Positions 33,666-45,980 of a stretch of 64,000 bases of DNA are shown here, piece by piece. The DNA lies in the NCBI GenBank assembly GCA_018902385.1, contig JABSSW010000049.1, forward strand, positions 158,005 through 222,004. The letters run 5' to 3'. The notes beneath the pieces were generated by a model that worked only from the letters and a program-made list of their open reading frames with translations, was not told the origin of the DNA and ran no database searches. The DNA comes from Physcia stellaris. Its lineage: Eukaryota > Ascomycota > Lecanoromycetes > Caliciales > Physciaceae. How positions within the stretch are numbered: the stretch's first letter is position 1; each line of letters opens with the position of its first letter. Position numbers and translations under genes: made by a program.

Positions 33666-34458
33666 ATCAAATTTTGAGCAATCTCTGATTCAGCTGCTCA
33701 ATTTGTATGGTAAATTGTATGATAATCAGGCAGTTGATTTGGAGACCCTTTCAAGATTTTCGTCGTATCTCAGGATCCTTAGACTGAATACGGAATAGAC
33801 TGTTCCGGAATAAGGTTTATCCGCAGGCCGTGCTCCTCACGCTAGAAAATCATTCTTGTACTGGGTTAACATTGCTTGAGATCGATTGCGTGAGCAGATC
33901 TGTACAATCGAGTTCGTGAGCCATGTAGTATTGATCGAGCAATAGAAGAGCCCGTATTTGGGCAGCAGAGCATAACAGTGTCGTCCTTCAGTACGGTGTA
34001 ACTTGATACGTGGTTGAGGAATGCGCTCTGCACCACTGAGTCGTTGATCACAAGCTGAGTGGCCATGGAAGAGCTGTTCAACGTAGGAAGTCTCTTGCAC
34101 AAAGAACATACAGAAGGACGATTGCCCGAATCCCACGGATGATGTTGTGTATTCTCGACGTCTGTTTGATTGCCAGTGGCCTGATGCTAATGTAGATAAG
34201 TTGTCCTCCTAGTGCTGACAACTTCAACGCGGTGGTGTATATCTGATCACTTATCATTGTCCTTGACCTCATCAGTCACCATATCTTCCATTTGATCTCT
34301 TCGAATCCTCACTTCAGACTGCTATATTAATCCTCTGATATCTATGAACAATAAGATAGACTACTCGACTTGAGCAAATGTAGACATCGCCGCCGAGCCG
34401 CCTTTTCTTTCTTCCGATAGGTCAATCTTTTGCCTGCCTGGTTCCAACTCTCGTCAAA

Positions 34459-35922
34459 ATGGCATCTCTCATTCGATTCGCCCAAATAGTTCTTCTGCTT
34501 CTTGCGGTTTTTGGCTTTTATAGCACATGGTATCTGATCTACAATAATGGAACGACTCACCTCATGGAGCAAATTCGCGATTATGGACCGCATATACTTC
34601 CTGGCACCGAGGCTCCGTTGAAGCGAAAGTATACAGGGATTGCACGGGTGGATTACCAGTTGACCGTCTTGGTCTTGTTTTTCTGGGAGCAGGGTAGATT
34701 CTCTTGTATTTATTGAGATATATCTATTGGTTTTCATTTCACACAAGCAGCCTAATGTGTAGAACGCCTGCCTCTTTCCCTGCTTTGTAGCTTCAGTTTT
34801 TGTTTATTAGTTACTGGTAGTGCTGACTCCGCACCTACGCATAGTGGACGGATCAATGCCAAATGGGTCATTGTTCTGCTTTATGTTTGCCGGTCAAGCA
34901 GTCGCAGCATGGAGTCTCCTATACATAGAGGGCCGAAGGCTAAGCAACAGATGGAGGATCATCTCCTTGTAAGTTTATTCCTAGACTGCACAATGCAAGC
35001 CACAGACGTTGATGTACCTTAGTGCCACATGCTGGGGTCTCGCCATCCAGGCAGGAAGTTTTGCCGTATTCATGCCCCTACATCTGGCGATCCATCTCTC
35101 GACCTCGCCAAGCGTCTCATCCCGCAGATCTGAGGACTTCGCCGTCAAGACTTCCAGGCTGCTCAGCATCCCTTTCTCGCTCGCGCTTGGCTTTTTCATT
35201 CCTGCAGTCATGCTAGCTCTTCCTGCTCCATCCATCTTGACGTACGATCAAAAACAGAATTGGATTGCGGCTTGGCAGGTTTTCCCACTCTGGGTAGAAA
35301 TTTCGCAGGAAATCATAGCATTTTTGATCGCCACACTTCGCGACTCGGTTCCAAAATCATCCCGAAACAGGCAGAGCCGTGACAAACAAACCATCAAAGT
35401 AAGCCAGTCCGCAATACTGTCCCCCACATGGTTTAATATCATCCGATGATAGACATGCTGACTTTATATCATCGATAGGCGCTTAGAACAGTGTACACCT
35501 CCGTCCTGATCGTGGCAGGGGTCACCAGGATCGCGACTCTCTCGCTTTCCCTCACTTCAAAAGCATTCCCGTGGATATTTGCACCTCAATTTCGAGGGGT
35601 GTTCAACCCCTCGAATGTCTTAAAGCCAGCCTCTCTTCTACCCTCGAGGAAGATGAGCTTCGTTGGGGAAGGTGCGTTCCAGCTACTCCAGTACGACGAG
35701 ATGTGCGGCTCTACCGCCTTGTTGGTCTGGTCTGCGGCCCTTCTTGCGAATGAATATGCAGAGACTCGACCGATCTATCTTTGGACTGTAGTCAGGCTGA
35801 TTGCGTCTTCTGCGGTACTTGTTACCCTCTTTGGACTCTCTGGCTGCGCAGTCGCATTGACTTGGGCACGGGATGAGCTGGTCTTTGAGGAGAAGGGGAG
35901 TGCTGATAAGAAATCTAAATGA
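34459..35922 (+). CDS. Polytopic membrane protein of unknown function, 392 aa
   Basis: Four exons (34459-34693, 34845-34968, 35023-35398, 35479-35922) join in phase to 1,179 nt. The protein has about eight hydrophobic segments and conserved-looking blocks: 'HILPGTEAPLKRKYTGI', 'VDYQLTVLVLFFWEQVDGS', 'FAGQAVAAWSLLYIEGRR' and, near the end, 'LLQYDEMCGSTALLVW'. I believe similar proteins are common in ascomycetes and some sit in secondary-metabolite clusters as membrane cyclase-like proteins, but I cannot name this one with certainty and no cluster genes surround it. The first intron is long (151 bp); the others are 54 and 80 bp. No frame error. Confidence 0.65.
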
Positions 35923-36083
35923 TTCAATCACAGTATTGAGCTTGCACATCGTACTTACATAACCGTTCTTCTCATATCAGCGGGTCAGAACAAAGGGAAC
36001 CTCATGGGTCTTCGCACTCGCCCACGAAATATGCGCTATCAATGACGAAGCTTTTTGAAATATGTACATAAGTGACAATCCAT

Positions 36084-37063
36084 CTATTTCTTTGGCTCTT
36101 CCTTCTTCTCTTCCGGCTTGGGTGTAGGAAGCTTATACTGCTCCGGTTTTCTATCCTTGCCCGGTCCCACTTGTTCCCATGCTTGAGTGGAGTCAGCGTC
36201 ACGAATCGAGCAAAATCTAGGATACAAGCTTTACCTGCGGTCCCGCCTTCAAAGTTCCTGAACGCCTGCGTCAGCTCCAGCGGCTCAACGACAATCCGCT
36301 TCTTCTCCTCGTCATATCTGATCTCCGTGTAGCCCGTCAATGGAAAGTCTTTGCGCAGTGGATGCCCATCAAAACCATAATCGGTCATTATCCGTCGCAG
36401 ATCTGGATGTCCGACGAAGAAGACACCGAAGAGGTCGTACACTTCGCGCTCATACCAATTCGCCCCATCGTATAAGCCGGTGACGCTAGGTACCGGTGTC
36501 GCTTCATCCGCATACGTCTTTACCCTTATTCGTGAATTGTGCCTTACGCTGAGGAGGTTGTAGACGACTTCGAAGCGCGCATCTCGCGTGGGGTAATCTA
36601 CCGCTGTGATATCTGCAATCATGGTGTACTCTGCCGCAGTGTGGTATTTCAGAAAAGTCATGACGGGAATGACGCCGGACGGCGGGATATAGATGGTGAG
36701 CTCATCTTTCCAGACAGAAAATTGCTGGATATATTTTGGAAGGCAAGACAGCAGGTACTGTCCGTATTTGTGCAAGCTGGCGGCTTTTTCTTCGTACCTG
36801 TCGGTGGGATTAACGACGGGAGCATGAAGCTTGCCTCCCGCTATGGTTCTCGATTAGCAGTGAACATGGTGTGGTTCAAGGTGAGTTGACATACGGGGTC
36901 GAGGCGCATGTCGTAGATTGGGAGTATCGTCTTGCGATGCTACATCCTTGGGGCGGAGAGCTGTGCAGGTGAATTTGCGTGTTGCTGAGAGACTTGTGGG
37001 TTTCGCAACTACCCTTGTAACTCCGATTCGTCCTAATAATCTTTCAGTTCTCATCGCCATCAT
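36084..37063 (-). CDS. NDUFS3: NADH:ubiquinone oxidoreductase 30-kDa subunit (complex I, NDUFS3/NuoC)
   Basis: This is a core peripheral-arm subunit of mitochondrial complex I on the matrix side. Exons 36895-37063, 36235-36840 and 36084-36169 give 861 nt, 286 residues. The start at 37063 gives a basic, Ser/Arg-rich mitochondrial presequence ('[18 protein letters not shown]'); an in-frame Met further up (37111) would add an acidic leader and is less likely. The mature part begins '[20 protein letters not shown]', then '[14 protein letters not shown]', '[20 protein letters not shown]', and the family signature '[20 protein letters not shown]', '[21 protein letters not shown]'. The last exon adds the acidic/Lys-rich tail. 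It is divergent with NOT4, about 330 bp apart, so the two may share a promoter region. Confidence 0.95.
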
Positions 37064-37393
37064 GCCAAATGTCACAGTCGTATCGGTGTTGTAGTCCTTG
37101 AGGTCACCCATCTTTATGTCCAAGATCCTCGGCTCCACCAAAGAAGAGCCGCGCTAGCCGACTTCCGCTTAGCGCGCCCGCCTCGAAAGTGACAGGGAGT
37201 TTTGGAATCCTCCCGTCATTTCATTCCCTTTTCTTCAACTCACTTTACCAAACGATACCCCTTATTCTGCTAATTCAGCATCCTCTGCATATGTCAATAG
37301 GCTCCCCATGCTGAGCCCAGCACCTCATTATCCTCGGTTCCTTGTTCGTGCTTCAGGCTTTTGCGCCTTTCGATCCCTTCAAGCCCCATCAAG

Positions 37394-40300
37394 ATGGCGT
37401 CCCGCATCCAGCAAGATACGTTTATGGACGAGTCGGACGACTGCTGGTACGCTCAACCTGGGAATGGCCTTGGAATATCTGTCAAATCATACGCTGACAC
37501 TTTCACTAGCCCGTTGTGCGTCGAGGAGTTCGATATCAGCGATAGAAACTTCAGACCATGCCCTTGCGGATACCAAGTAAATGCCGCACCTTTCTTCACC
37601 ATCCACCCCTACTCTTCGCGTTAAGATCAGAGACTGGGCAACAAAGCAGAAAGCTGATGATATCTTCTTGATAGGTCTGTCAATTCTGCTACCACAACAT
37701 CAAGAACAACATGAACGGACTTTGCCCCGCATGCCGGCGGACTTACGATGAGCAAAACATCGAATGGAAGAACATCAGTCAAGAAGAGTCGGTTCAAAGC
37801 AGTCCTCACAGCCCCTCCATCGCTAATTTCTTGCCAGGGTCAAGGCGGACAGAGAACTCCAGGCTAGGAAAAAGGCACTCGCAAAACAAAAGGAGAGCGA
37901 ACGCAAAAATGTTGAGACTCTGAATCGAAAGCACCTCGCTGGTCTTCGCGTTGTTCAGAAGAACCTTGTCTATGTTGTTGGACTAAACCCCAAAAGCCGG
38001 GAACAGGACCTACTACAAACCCTCCGTGGCGACCAGTATTTCGGACAATATGGCAAGATCATCAAAATCGTGGTCAGCAAAGCGAAAGAAGGAGCAAATA
38101 GTAACTCAATAGGCGTCTACGTCACCTTTGCGCGGAAAGAGGATGCTGCGAGCTGTATAGCTGCAGTGGATGGGTCACAGAACGGTGATCGGGCGTTAAG
38201 GTAAGTCTACACTAGTGGAACCAGATATTTTCTACGACACTGATACTCGGTTGACTAGGGCGCAATATGGCACCACAAAGTATTGCTCCGCCTTTTTGCG
38301 TAATGAAACGTGTAACAACCGAAGCTGTATGTTCTTGCATGAAACGGGAGAGGACGACGACAGCTTTAGCCGACAGGACCTATCATCAATGAACGCCGAA
38401 TCGACACAACGGCCTACCCAGCCTTCCTCCTCAAAGACCACCCAACAAGCACCTCCAGTACCACCGGCTCCACCCCAGCAAGCTCCGCAACCAGTATCAG
38501 CTGCTTCGCATTCGATGGCACGGCAAGCGAGTCGAGATGAGGCTATGAGTAGGAGTGATAGTGGAGATGGCTCTGCGCTCCCATCTTCTGCCAGTTGGGC
38601 TGCCAAAAACGCGCCGAATGAGAGCAGAAGATCAAGCAAACCAGCCAGTGTATCTGCACCCAGTCCAGTCGTAACAAGTGCTACCGCAGCGTCACAAGCC
38701 ACATCTTCTATACAACCCGTCACGCAAAGCACTGCACAAGCCCAGGCGGCTCAAGCACAGTCCAATGAGAAAACAGCACCTCCAACCGCGCCTTCGCCTC
38801 AATCATCAGATAAAGCAGAGACCGCCCATTTTATCCCTCGCAAGCCGTCGCCTACGCCTGGTGCCCGGGCGCTGGAAAACAGAATGAAGAAGGTCGCAAA
38901 CTCATCTTTCAAGTTTACTTTTGATCGGTCAATCCACTCGGATGAAATGCTACGGGATATTGATTCCTATCCACTTTTGTTCGACACAAACCGTGGACTT
39001 ACAAGATACCGTCAACAAAAAGAGCAAGAAGAGGAGCGGCTAAGGCAGGAAGAGGAACGAAATGCCTTGCGAACACTGTCCATCAGCGAGGAAGATGACA
39101 ACCCGGCCAGCGGAAGCCTACAGTTGGGTGGAGAACCAGACACTCAGGAAGACCAACATCCAAGAAGTGGTCGAGGTAGCTCTGAACCTCGCAGTGCTAT
39201 TCAACCTCCAGTGGCAAACTCATTGATCTCGAACAATCCACCTTTCGGTTCAGGCTTCCTGGGAAATCATCCGTCAAATCTTTTCTCCGGCGGCAGAAGC
39301 CTTACGCCTCAGCAACAACAGCAATTGCAGATCCGATCCAGTAACAATCAGCAGAGTCCCTTTAATTCTCAACCACAATCCAGTTTCACCGGAAATACGA
39401 GTATGCATCACCATCAACAGTCTAACCCCTTTCAAAATCAGAACTTTGGAAAAGTTTCTGGCCATGGTCGACAAGCTTCGCGTTATAATTTTGCTAATGA
39501 TTCTTCCTCAACTACGGCTTCCACGATAAAGGCGTCCGCCAACTTACAGCAATCTGGCATCCTACCAACCAACCAGGCAAAACCGTTCTCCAGTCAACCA
39601 TTCCAACAGTCCAACACCCAGCATCAGCCCTTCTACAGTGGCGTTCAAGGTCCGCCTCCGGGCCTCAAATCCAGCGGAACACCTCCCGTTAGTGGCGGAG
39701 GTATGTTCGGCCAAGGTCACGGGTTCGCTAGTGCCATGGGAGGTAGCATTGGTCTCGGAAGCTCAAATGTTGCCAGTAAAGATACGAATGAAGAAATGTT
39801 CCGTGACTTAATGCGAGGTCGGAGTGGGATTGTCGGCGGTCAAGGGCATGACATTGGAAAGCGTGAGTTCAAATTCCCTTCTATCCCATCTTCCTCGACC
39901 CCAAACACCGCCCCTGCCTCTAGTCTTCTCAATTCGCTTTACGGGACACAGCTTGGTGCCTATAATGGGTACCAGGATCATGGTCTGCAGAAGCAAAAGA
40001 AGAAGGGGAAGAAGCACAGACATGCTAACACTTCCTCCTCTGGGGGAGGTGGTCTAGTCAATCTTGCAGACCCGAGCATCTTACAGGCTAGAATGCATCA
40101 CGGAGGTGCAGGGCAGGGGCAATTTGGTGTTCAAGGTCAAGGTGGGTACAGTGCCAACAACGTTATGTACGGGAACGGCTACGGCAACCGCTGGTAGTTC
40201 CGTGCATTGTTTCTTCCATGTTGTTTTTAGTGTTTTCGCGATGTGGCATCTTTACGGGCTTGAGGAGGCATTTCTTCGATTTACTCGGCGAGGCGTGGGA

Positions 40301-42859
40301 CAAAAATAGGACATAGGGATGGGGAAAGGATCCTATGCGGCGCAATTTCCTGGAAACCTCATCGGCTCGACAAGACTGATGCATTTACGGGCAACAATTT
40401 TCTATTCGTCACGAACATAGTCTACTTCTCTTGGAGGGCATCATAGGGTTCTGGTTGGCTACCATGTACCACCTTCATCGTCCTCGTCGTGGCCAGCGTC
40501 TTGTACGTAAATACCCCAACTCCTGACCTGAGCACGGCAGGCACATCAAAGATAATCTTCTTACCATATATTTTGCCATATAGACACTTGCTTCCATTTG
40601 CCATGACGAGACGATGATAGCAGCTTCGATGATTGATGCCCTTCGCTCAAGCTTGTGGAGTCGACAGACTCACACATAGGCTTTTGTTCTTTTAGAGTCT
40701 ATTCACTGTTATTGGTCGTATCTGTTCATCCGATTAGTGCCCTGGCGTTTCATTTCCGATTCATGTTCAGCTGGTTTCACTCTTCAACGAACTATCTTGC
40801 GTTTGGAACAAGGTTCTAATCAATGATTTTTGCAGGCTCCCGGATACTATCGCAATTACAAGATCTCAAATCTGAGGATATACTGGCCAAAAAGCGGTCA
40901 ACCGATGTTATTGGATCAGGTGTAGGGAGAGCGGCCGCAAAGGAGCCCATTAAGCCAGAGTCACCAATACCTCCTGGTTTGTCGTTGCCTCAGGATTTCC
41001 CCCCCTTGGCTGCTCCCAGCCGACCACAACCTGTAATTCGAAAGGCTAGTCAGGTTGCAACATCAAATATTAAACCAGCCGTCCCTGTACTTCCCTCCTC
41101 TAAAGCTCAGACATCAACAGTCACGACGAAAGAGCAATCTGATCCCAAAGCAAGTGGCCGAGGATCTGTATTGACTACCAACGAAGCTGGCTCTACTGAC
41201 TCTGGGTATATATCAAGGGTAGAACCTAAAATCGAAGACTCGGCTGTAGGTATAAGGCCAAGCTCAGGCCGTGTCAAAGATGGCACGGAAGGATCTGCCT
41301 CGGAACCTACGGCCCAAGACGCCCCAACAACAGCGAGCCTGCCATCAAGAAAATCGCAAAAAGCGGCAGAGAAGCGTCAACTGCCTGGAAAACTCGACAT
41401 CGCTGCCACTAAGAATGTATCGAAGGACAAACCTGAGCCAACGGCAGCTTCAATAAAATCACAAAAACCCAGTGAGCCCAACTTCACTTCACGTTCAGTG
41501 AAGGATTCTGGAGATTCACAGCCTGTAACGCCCACAAAGGCGACACCACAGTCTGCTCAATCTACTCAGTCACTTGCGTCGCGTACGGACCAAGTTCGAA
41601 CAATTCGAGTCGTACCTGTCTCGAAGGCTGACCATGTAGCAAAGTCAGTAGTAGCTTCGCCGCCTGTTCCAGAGTCCGCGACTACGACCTCAGCGAGACC
41701 ACTTTCTCGTCGGCCAAGCCTGAGTTCTGTCCAAGGTCCTGGTACCCCAATCAGCGAGAAGATTTCGGACAACGCTTCTGTCACCTCGACTTCCATCTCA
41801 CGCGCTAATTCGCCTCCCCCTAGCAAGGTTGGTACTGCTCCTGTGCGACAGACCACCAAGGCGCAGCAAAAGAGAGAGAGGCAGGCACGTGCGAAAGAAG
41901 CCGAGAAGTCAAAAGCTGAGGACGAGCCTGTCAAATCAATAATAGCTGAAGAGCCCGTGCAGGCTCCTATCATTGGTCGTAAGAAGAAAACGAAGAAGAT
42001 CAATACTAGCAGAGGCACTGCAGACTCTACACCTGCCGCAACTCGCCCTTCATCACCGACCGGGCCGGAGGAAATCCCCGAAGAGAAGCTGCCGTCCCTG
42101 CCAGTCACACCCATCAAAGACTCCAAGAAGCGCGATATGGCCCGAACCCAAACGCAAAACCAGACCAACAGCCCAGCAACCCCCGACACCCCCGCCCCTT
42201 CCATCGCATCCGAACAGTCCAAACCCGCCCTCACGGCAGCATCCCTCTTCGCCGAGCTCCAAAAATCCGGCGAGGTCTCCCCACGATCGAGAACCTCTTC
42301 AAAAGCATCACAAGCATAAACTACCGCCTAGAAATCCCGCCAGCCGACTTCGAAGACCCGCCCCTGCCGAACTTGACCGCAGACCAGATGCGCTCCCTCG
42401 ACCGCGGCGATTGCCTGTACATGGAGCTCGCGAACGGGAAACCGGTCGTCGTGATGCCGGACGGCCAAACCCTAAAGCACCTCACCAAAAAGAAGCAGAG
42501 CGCTACATCGAGCTGCGCAAACGCGTCCTCAACACCCCTCCCCCTTCCGCTTCCTCTCTCCCGCGGACGAAGATATGCTCCAGCTGCACTATCCGCCCTA
42601 CACCCACCCTTCGCAGCACGACGACGCGCTCGATTTGATGGTTAATCGCTTCATGGACGATTCGGGGACGCAGCAGCCGGTTCAGGAGGGGCCCGCGGCA
42701 AGGTATGAGAGGCCGAGTGGGGAGTGGCCGCGCACGTTGGCGGTTGAGGAGGCGGAGGAGGCGATGGGACGGGCGAGGAAGGAGCATGAGGCCTTTGAGA
42801 AGAGGATGAATGCTGTTTTGAAGAAGAATCGACGGTTGATGTTTGGGGGGGGGCATTGA
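37394..42859 (+). CDS. NOT4: NOT4/MOT2, E3 ubiquitin ligase of the CCR4-NOT complex; three -1 frameshifts near the 3' end
   Basis: Not4 ubiquitinates substrates at stalled ribosomes and works with CCR4-NOT. Exons are 37394-37446, 37510-37576, 37675-37787, 37838-38200, 38259-40141 and 40836-42859. The C4C4 RING has Cys at 18, 21, 35, 37, 42, 45, 57 and 60; a coiled, Lys-rich linker follows; then an RRM ('NLVYVVGLNPKSREQD'...'SIGVYVTF'), and a CCCH finger (Cys-x8-Cys-x4-Cys-x3-His). The rest is long, Ser/Pro/Gln-rich and probably disordered, ending in 'NLFKSITSINYRLEIPP' and 'HLTKKEAERYIELRKRV'-type blocks. Frame is one base short at about 42,273 (C run), 42,490 (A run) and 42,540 (C run); together they restore phase. 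The last intron (694 bp) is unusually long. Confidence 0.88.
40142..40835 (+). other. Long NOT4 intron; retention gives an early stop
   Basis: The donor GTGGGT at 40142 and the acceptor TTTTTGCAG ending at 40835, with a CTAAT branch-like site before it, join the two frames exactly (G|GC, Gly). If the intron is kept, translation adds 18 residues after Gln and stops at 40195-40197, giving an 844-residue form. No other gene is evident inside; a 60-codon minus frame at 40422-40604 has no domain. Confidence 0.65.
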
Positions 42860-44871
42860 TTTGTTTTGTGAGGGGGGTTTGAGCGGGTGTCTGGGAATGG
42901 GGGGCGAGGTTTGTGTGAGGGATGGGTGGTGTAGGAAGTGATCTAGATAGTGCTGGTGGTGTACGAGCACAGGGCAAGTGTGTAAATACCGCTTTTCTCG
43001 AGTGTGGCAATTGAAGCGGTTGCTTCGGCTGGAAGGTGGTTTGCTTCCACCTCTTCTCCGCTGGCCGTGTCTGGGACGGATAGCACTGCTTTCTCCATTT
43101 TCCGTTGAGGCAGTACCTGCCCGAGCTGCGTCTTTGCTCGGCTCATGTACAATACCTTTAATGTCATTTTCACGTGCGTATATCAATTTACTTTTCCCGT
43201 GTATACTGGTGTAGTAAAGCAATACTTTCGCCGTTCTTCCTTTTCACTTTTTCCTTTTCCCCCCCCTCTTTTCAATTTTCTCCTCTCCTCCCAATTACTC
43301 ATCCCCTCATCCCCTCATCCTCACCGAGATCTACCAACTTCATCTTCCTTCATCAGCCCCGTTCTTTCACCTAAAACTCCAAAGTTTCAAACTCTAAAGG
43401 CAACTCCCCCCCCTCAATCCCCTTTAAATGCTTTTTTTTTTGGCAAGAGCAGCCCAATAGATAGAAAACTTATTAGTGCCAGCTCACCCCTCAATCGTAG
43501 CCTTTTCTTTAGATGCTGGAGAGAGGCGAGAAATGACAAAATTGACGGTGAGCGAATTGCCACAGAAAACGGGGGTGAGAGGGGCTATTTTGTGATTTGG
43601 TGGGATCCTGACTTTTTTTTTTTTGGCGTTGGATTATGTTGAATGGAATGGTGGTCATGGCGGGGATGAGAGGAGGGTGGGATTGGGAGGGGATAGGTGA
43701 GTCGTTGGATACGGTATATATGGTTCGTGGACTAAATGGGTGGGGTAGCTGTTTTAGTGTGTTAGATTTGGATTGTTTTATAGAAATTGGATTTGTGCTG
43801 GAGGGGAGATGAGTGCGTGAAAGGGGGGAGGTGTGGAGAGACGGGAAGATGGGAAGATTGGAAGTTTTTGGGTTCACATGGCTGCGAGTTCAGCGCACTT
43901 TTCTTTTCTTTTCGAGACGGATATGTGAAGTGGTGAATTCAACAACACGATCGTATCTATACCAATAATAGGGGTATTCAGACACCTATCTTGCCAAACT
44001 CGGCCCATAAGCCCAATATGGCCCATAACGTATCTGAAATTCCCGCACATGCTAGGTTTTCAAATCAAGCAACTAGTAATAACGATCTCTTGACGACAAA
44101 CGTCACTTTGTGGGCTTCAGTATGAACTTACTTGTGGACAAAGACTAAACTCTCGAGGCACAAATTCGCATACGGGTCCATAAGCCCCCCTGTTAATGTG
44201 CCAAGAAATGGGCTTGTGGGTCTGTATGGGCCTCGAAAAGAGATCTCTGAATAGCCCTAATGTTAATGATGGTATATGTGGACGATGCATTCCCAGGTGC
44301 AATGTCCAGCCTTGGTATTGAAAAAAGCCGGTCCTCGACACGGTAGAAGCACTCAGCAGCATACGCGCGAGGTTTTCCAGGCCGCCAGTTCCACGACAGC
44401 TTTGAATGTCGAGCCGTACAACTTCTTAACACGAAATGGCACGAGTTGTATTAGATCGACACTGCAATGTTAGACAAAATGAAAGCGGAGTTTGAAGCAT
44501 GACAATACGGTATGCGGTTGGGAGCCTTGGCCGGAATTCAGGGTATTTCAAGAAGCAGTCGCGGCTAAGGGACCTTAGTGTCTCCCTCCATGGAGGTGGA
44601 ATGTTCCAAAGGCAGCGGACAAGGGGTTGCTATTTGCGAATACAAGAGCCCAAAGGAAAATTCTCCGTTCAAGACCGATTAAGAATGACAGACGGACCGC
44701 GAAGCATTCAACGATCACTAACCGCTCATGGTGTATAGCTTCATCTCAATGTTGTCATTGATCGAAACCCGTGCCGAGCGACCACTTCTGGCGACTGCTA
44801 ATCCGCCTCCAAGGACACCAAAGCTAGCTCAACTCTATCTCCATCGCGGTGGTCGACAGAATCTGAGATCT
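42860..44871. other. Intergenic, no supported gene
   Basis: About 2 kb between NOT4 and a minus-strand gene. The part 43.2-43.5 kb is pyrimidine-rich with homopolymer runs. Frames on both strands lack domains or coding character. Confidence 0.45.
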
Positions 44872-45546
44872 TTACGTGCCTCCCCACGGTTGCATCTGGT
44901 TTGACAAATCCGGCCCCGTGACCGTCTCCACGCTGCCTTCTCGATAGCAGAAATCACTGTCCGAAGAGCTCAAGCACTCGTCGATGATCCGCAGCGACAC
45001 TTGCAATGCGATATTCGTATTCTCATGGGCGTAATAGGCATCGAATAGATCGGTAAGGCCCCGCGCCGCACAGTCCCACAGCCGTTCCGCAAGCTCCTGG
45101 ACTGTGTCCCATGGAACGGTATCCCCGACCGCATTAAAGCTGAGTATGAAGTTCCCTTCCTGTATGTAAAAGTAAGGTCTCCTGGGCGTCTGAGCCCAAG
45201 CGGTGGCGGCCATGTGTGCTACATAGGCGTAGAATTCCATGAGGAACTCCGATGCCGTTGGTATTGGTATCAACGCTCGGACACTTCGGAATTGGATCAT
45301 AGTCATTGGCAACCTATTGGCTGTTGGCCTGAATCCAGGCATCATACGCTTAGAAGTTGCGTTTGCCGTGGGCCACACAAGATTCTCGAGGCTCCTTGGC
45401 TGGTGATTCCAAGTCGTTATGTGATGCCCTGATCTCCCGTACAGTAGACCGTTGTCAACGTGGCGAATCCCAGATCTTGCGTTCGAGGCCGTGGCAAGGA
45501 CAAGAACAAGCCCGAGAAAGAGCATATTATGTCTTAGGCATCTCAT
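44872..45546 (-). CDS. Small secreted protein, unknown family
   Basis: A 224-residue protein begins with a clear signal peptide ('MRCLRHNMLFLGLVLVLATASNA'; 23 residues, abridged here as the h-region LFLGLVLVLATA). The start at 45546 is chosen because of it, although the frame is open to 45807. The mature part has 'FLMEFYAYVAHMAATAW', 'VPWDTVQELAERLWDCAARG' and two more Cys near the end, which could pair. No named domain. It resembles lineage-specific secreted proteins of plant- or surface-associated fungi; an effector role is only a guess. Confidence 0.65.
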   Translation of the reverse strand: MRCLRHNMLFLGLVLVLATASNARSGIRHVDNGLLYGRSGHHITTWNHQPRSLENLVWPTANATSKRMMPGFRPTANRLPMTMIQFRSVRALIPIPTASEFLMEFYAYVAHMAATAWAQTPRRPYFYIQEGNFILSFNAVGDTVPWDTVQELAERLWDCAARGLTDLFDAYYAHENTNIALQVSLRIIDECLSSSDSDFCYREGSVETVTGPDLSNQMQPWGGT

Positions 45547-45980
45547 GATCGAGGTGACGTATGGGATGTAAGACGGTGCTCTGATTACGGGACTCGATGC
45601 AATGGCTAAGTTTTTGGGAGAAGTCCAAAGGGGGAAAATCGAGAAGTTCACTTTATATTCAGCAGGGTGGAGTGATCCAGGACCTATTATGTAAGGCTTC
45701 ACTTCCGCGGAAACATGTGGGCTAACGATGGTCATGGTCTTAAAAACGGAGATTGAGCCTATGCATGCCGTGGCGTCATCTTTATCTAGCAACGCACTGA
45801 CTGCCATTTCAAGCCGTATCCCACATACACGGGACTCTGATGAGCAGCGGCCAGCTGTACGTCACACAGATACGAAGTAGTCTGAGCGCCGTTTCGACGG
45901 TAGGTAGGGTACAACGTCCAAAAGCCCAGATCTGTCGGCTGACTGGAGTCGCTTACTAGATCTTCGTATAAATCGTACAT
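45547..45980 (-). pseudogene. Protein-like sequence upstream of the secreted-protein gene, one base out of frame
   Basis: The minus frame 45786-45980 ('DLGFWTLYPTYRRNGAQTTSYL', abridged) and the frame 45547-45807 ('MAVSALLDKDDATACIGSI') both look coding. They join if one A is added to an AAA at about 45,806. The second part then runs directly into the signal peptide of the secreted protein. It may be the end of another gene, or a gene remnant. I cannot place exon limits. Confidence 0.3.

Larger units (their letters stand above)
31834..34458. other. Gene-free region with repeats
   Basis: About 2.6 kb without a supported gene. It holds a composite hairpin (32074-32110), an AT-rich patch (about 32985-33090) poor in CT/AG, a pentamer microsatellite (33130-33175) and a minisatellite (33303-33665). 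Other short frames look random. Confidence 0.5.

Noticed and set aside
37308-37624. Small genes at the start of NOT4
   Set aside because: The frames are exons 1-2 of NOT4 read through a 63-bp intron; the RING cysteines are complete only after splicing.
40422-40604. 60-codon minus-strand frame within the NOT4 intron
   Set aside because: No domain, no promoter or intron signals; probably chance.
41973-42638. Separate Pro-rich plus-strand gene overlapping the NOT4 end
   Set aside because: It is one of the three frames through which NOT4 passes because of one-base deletions.
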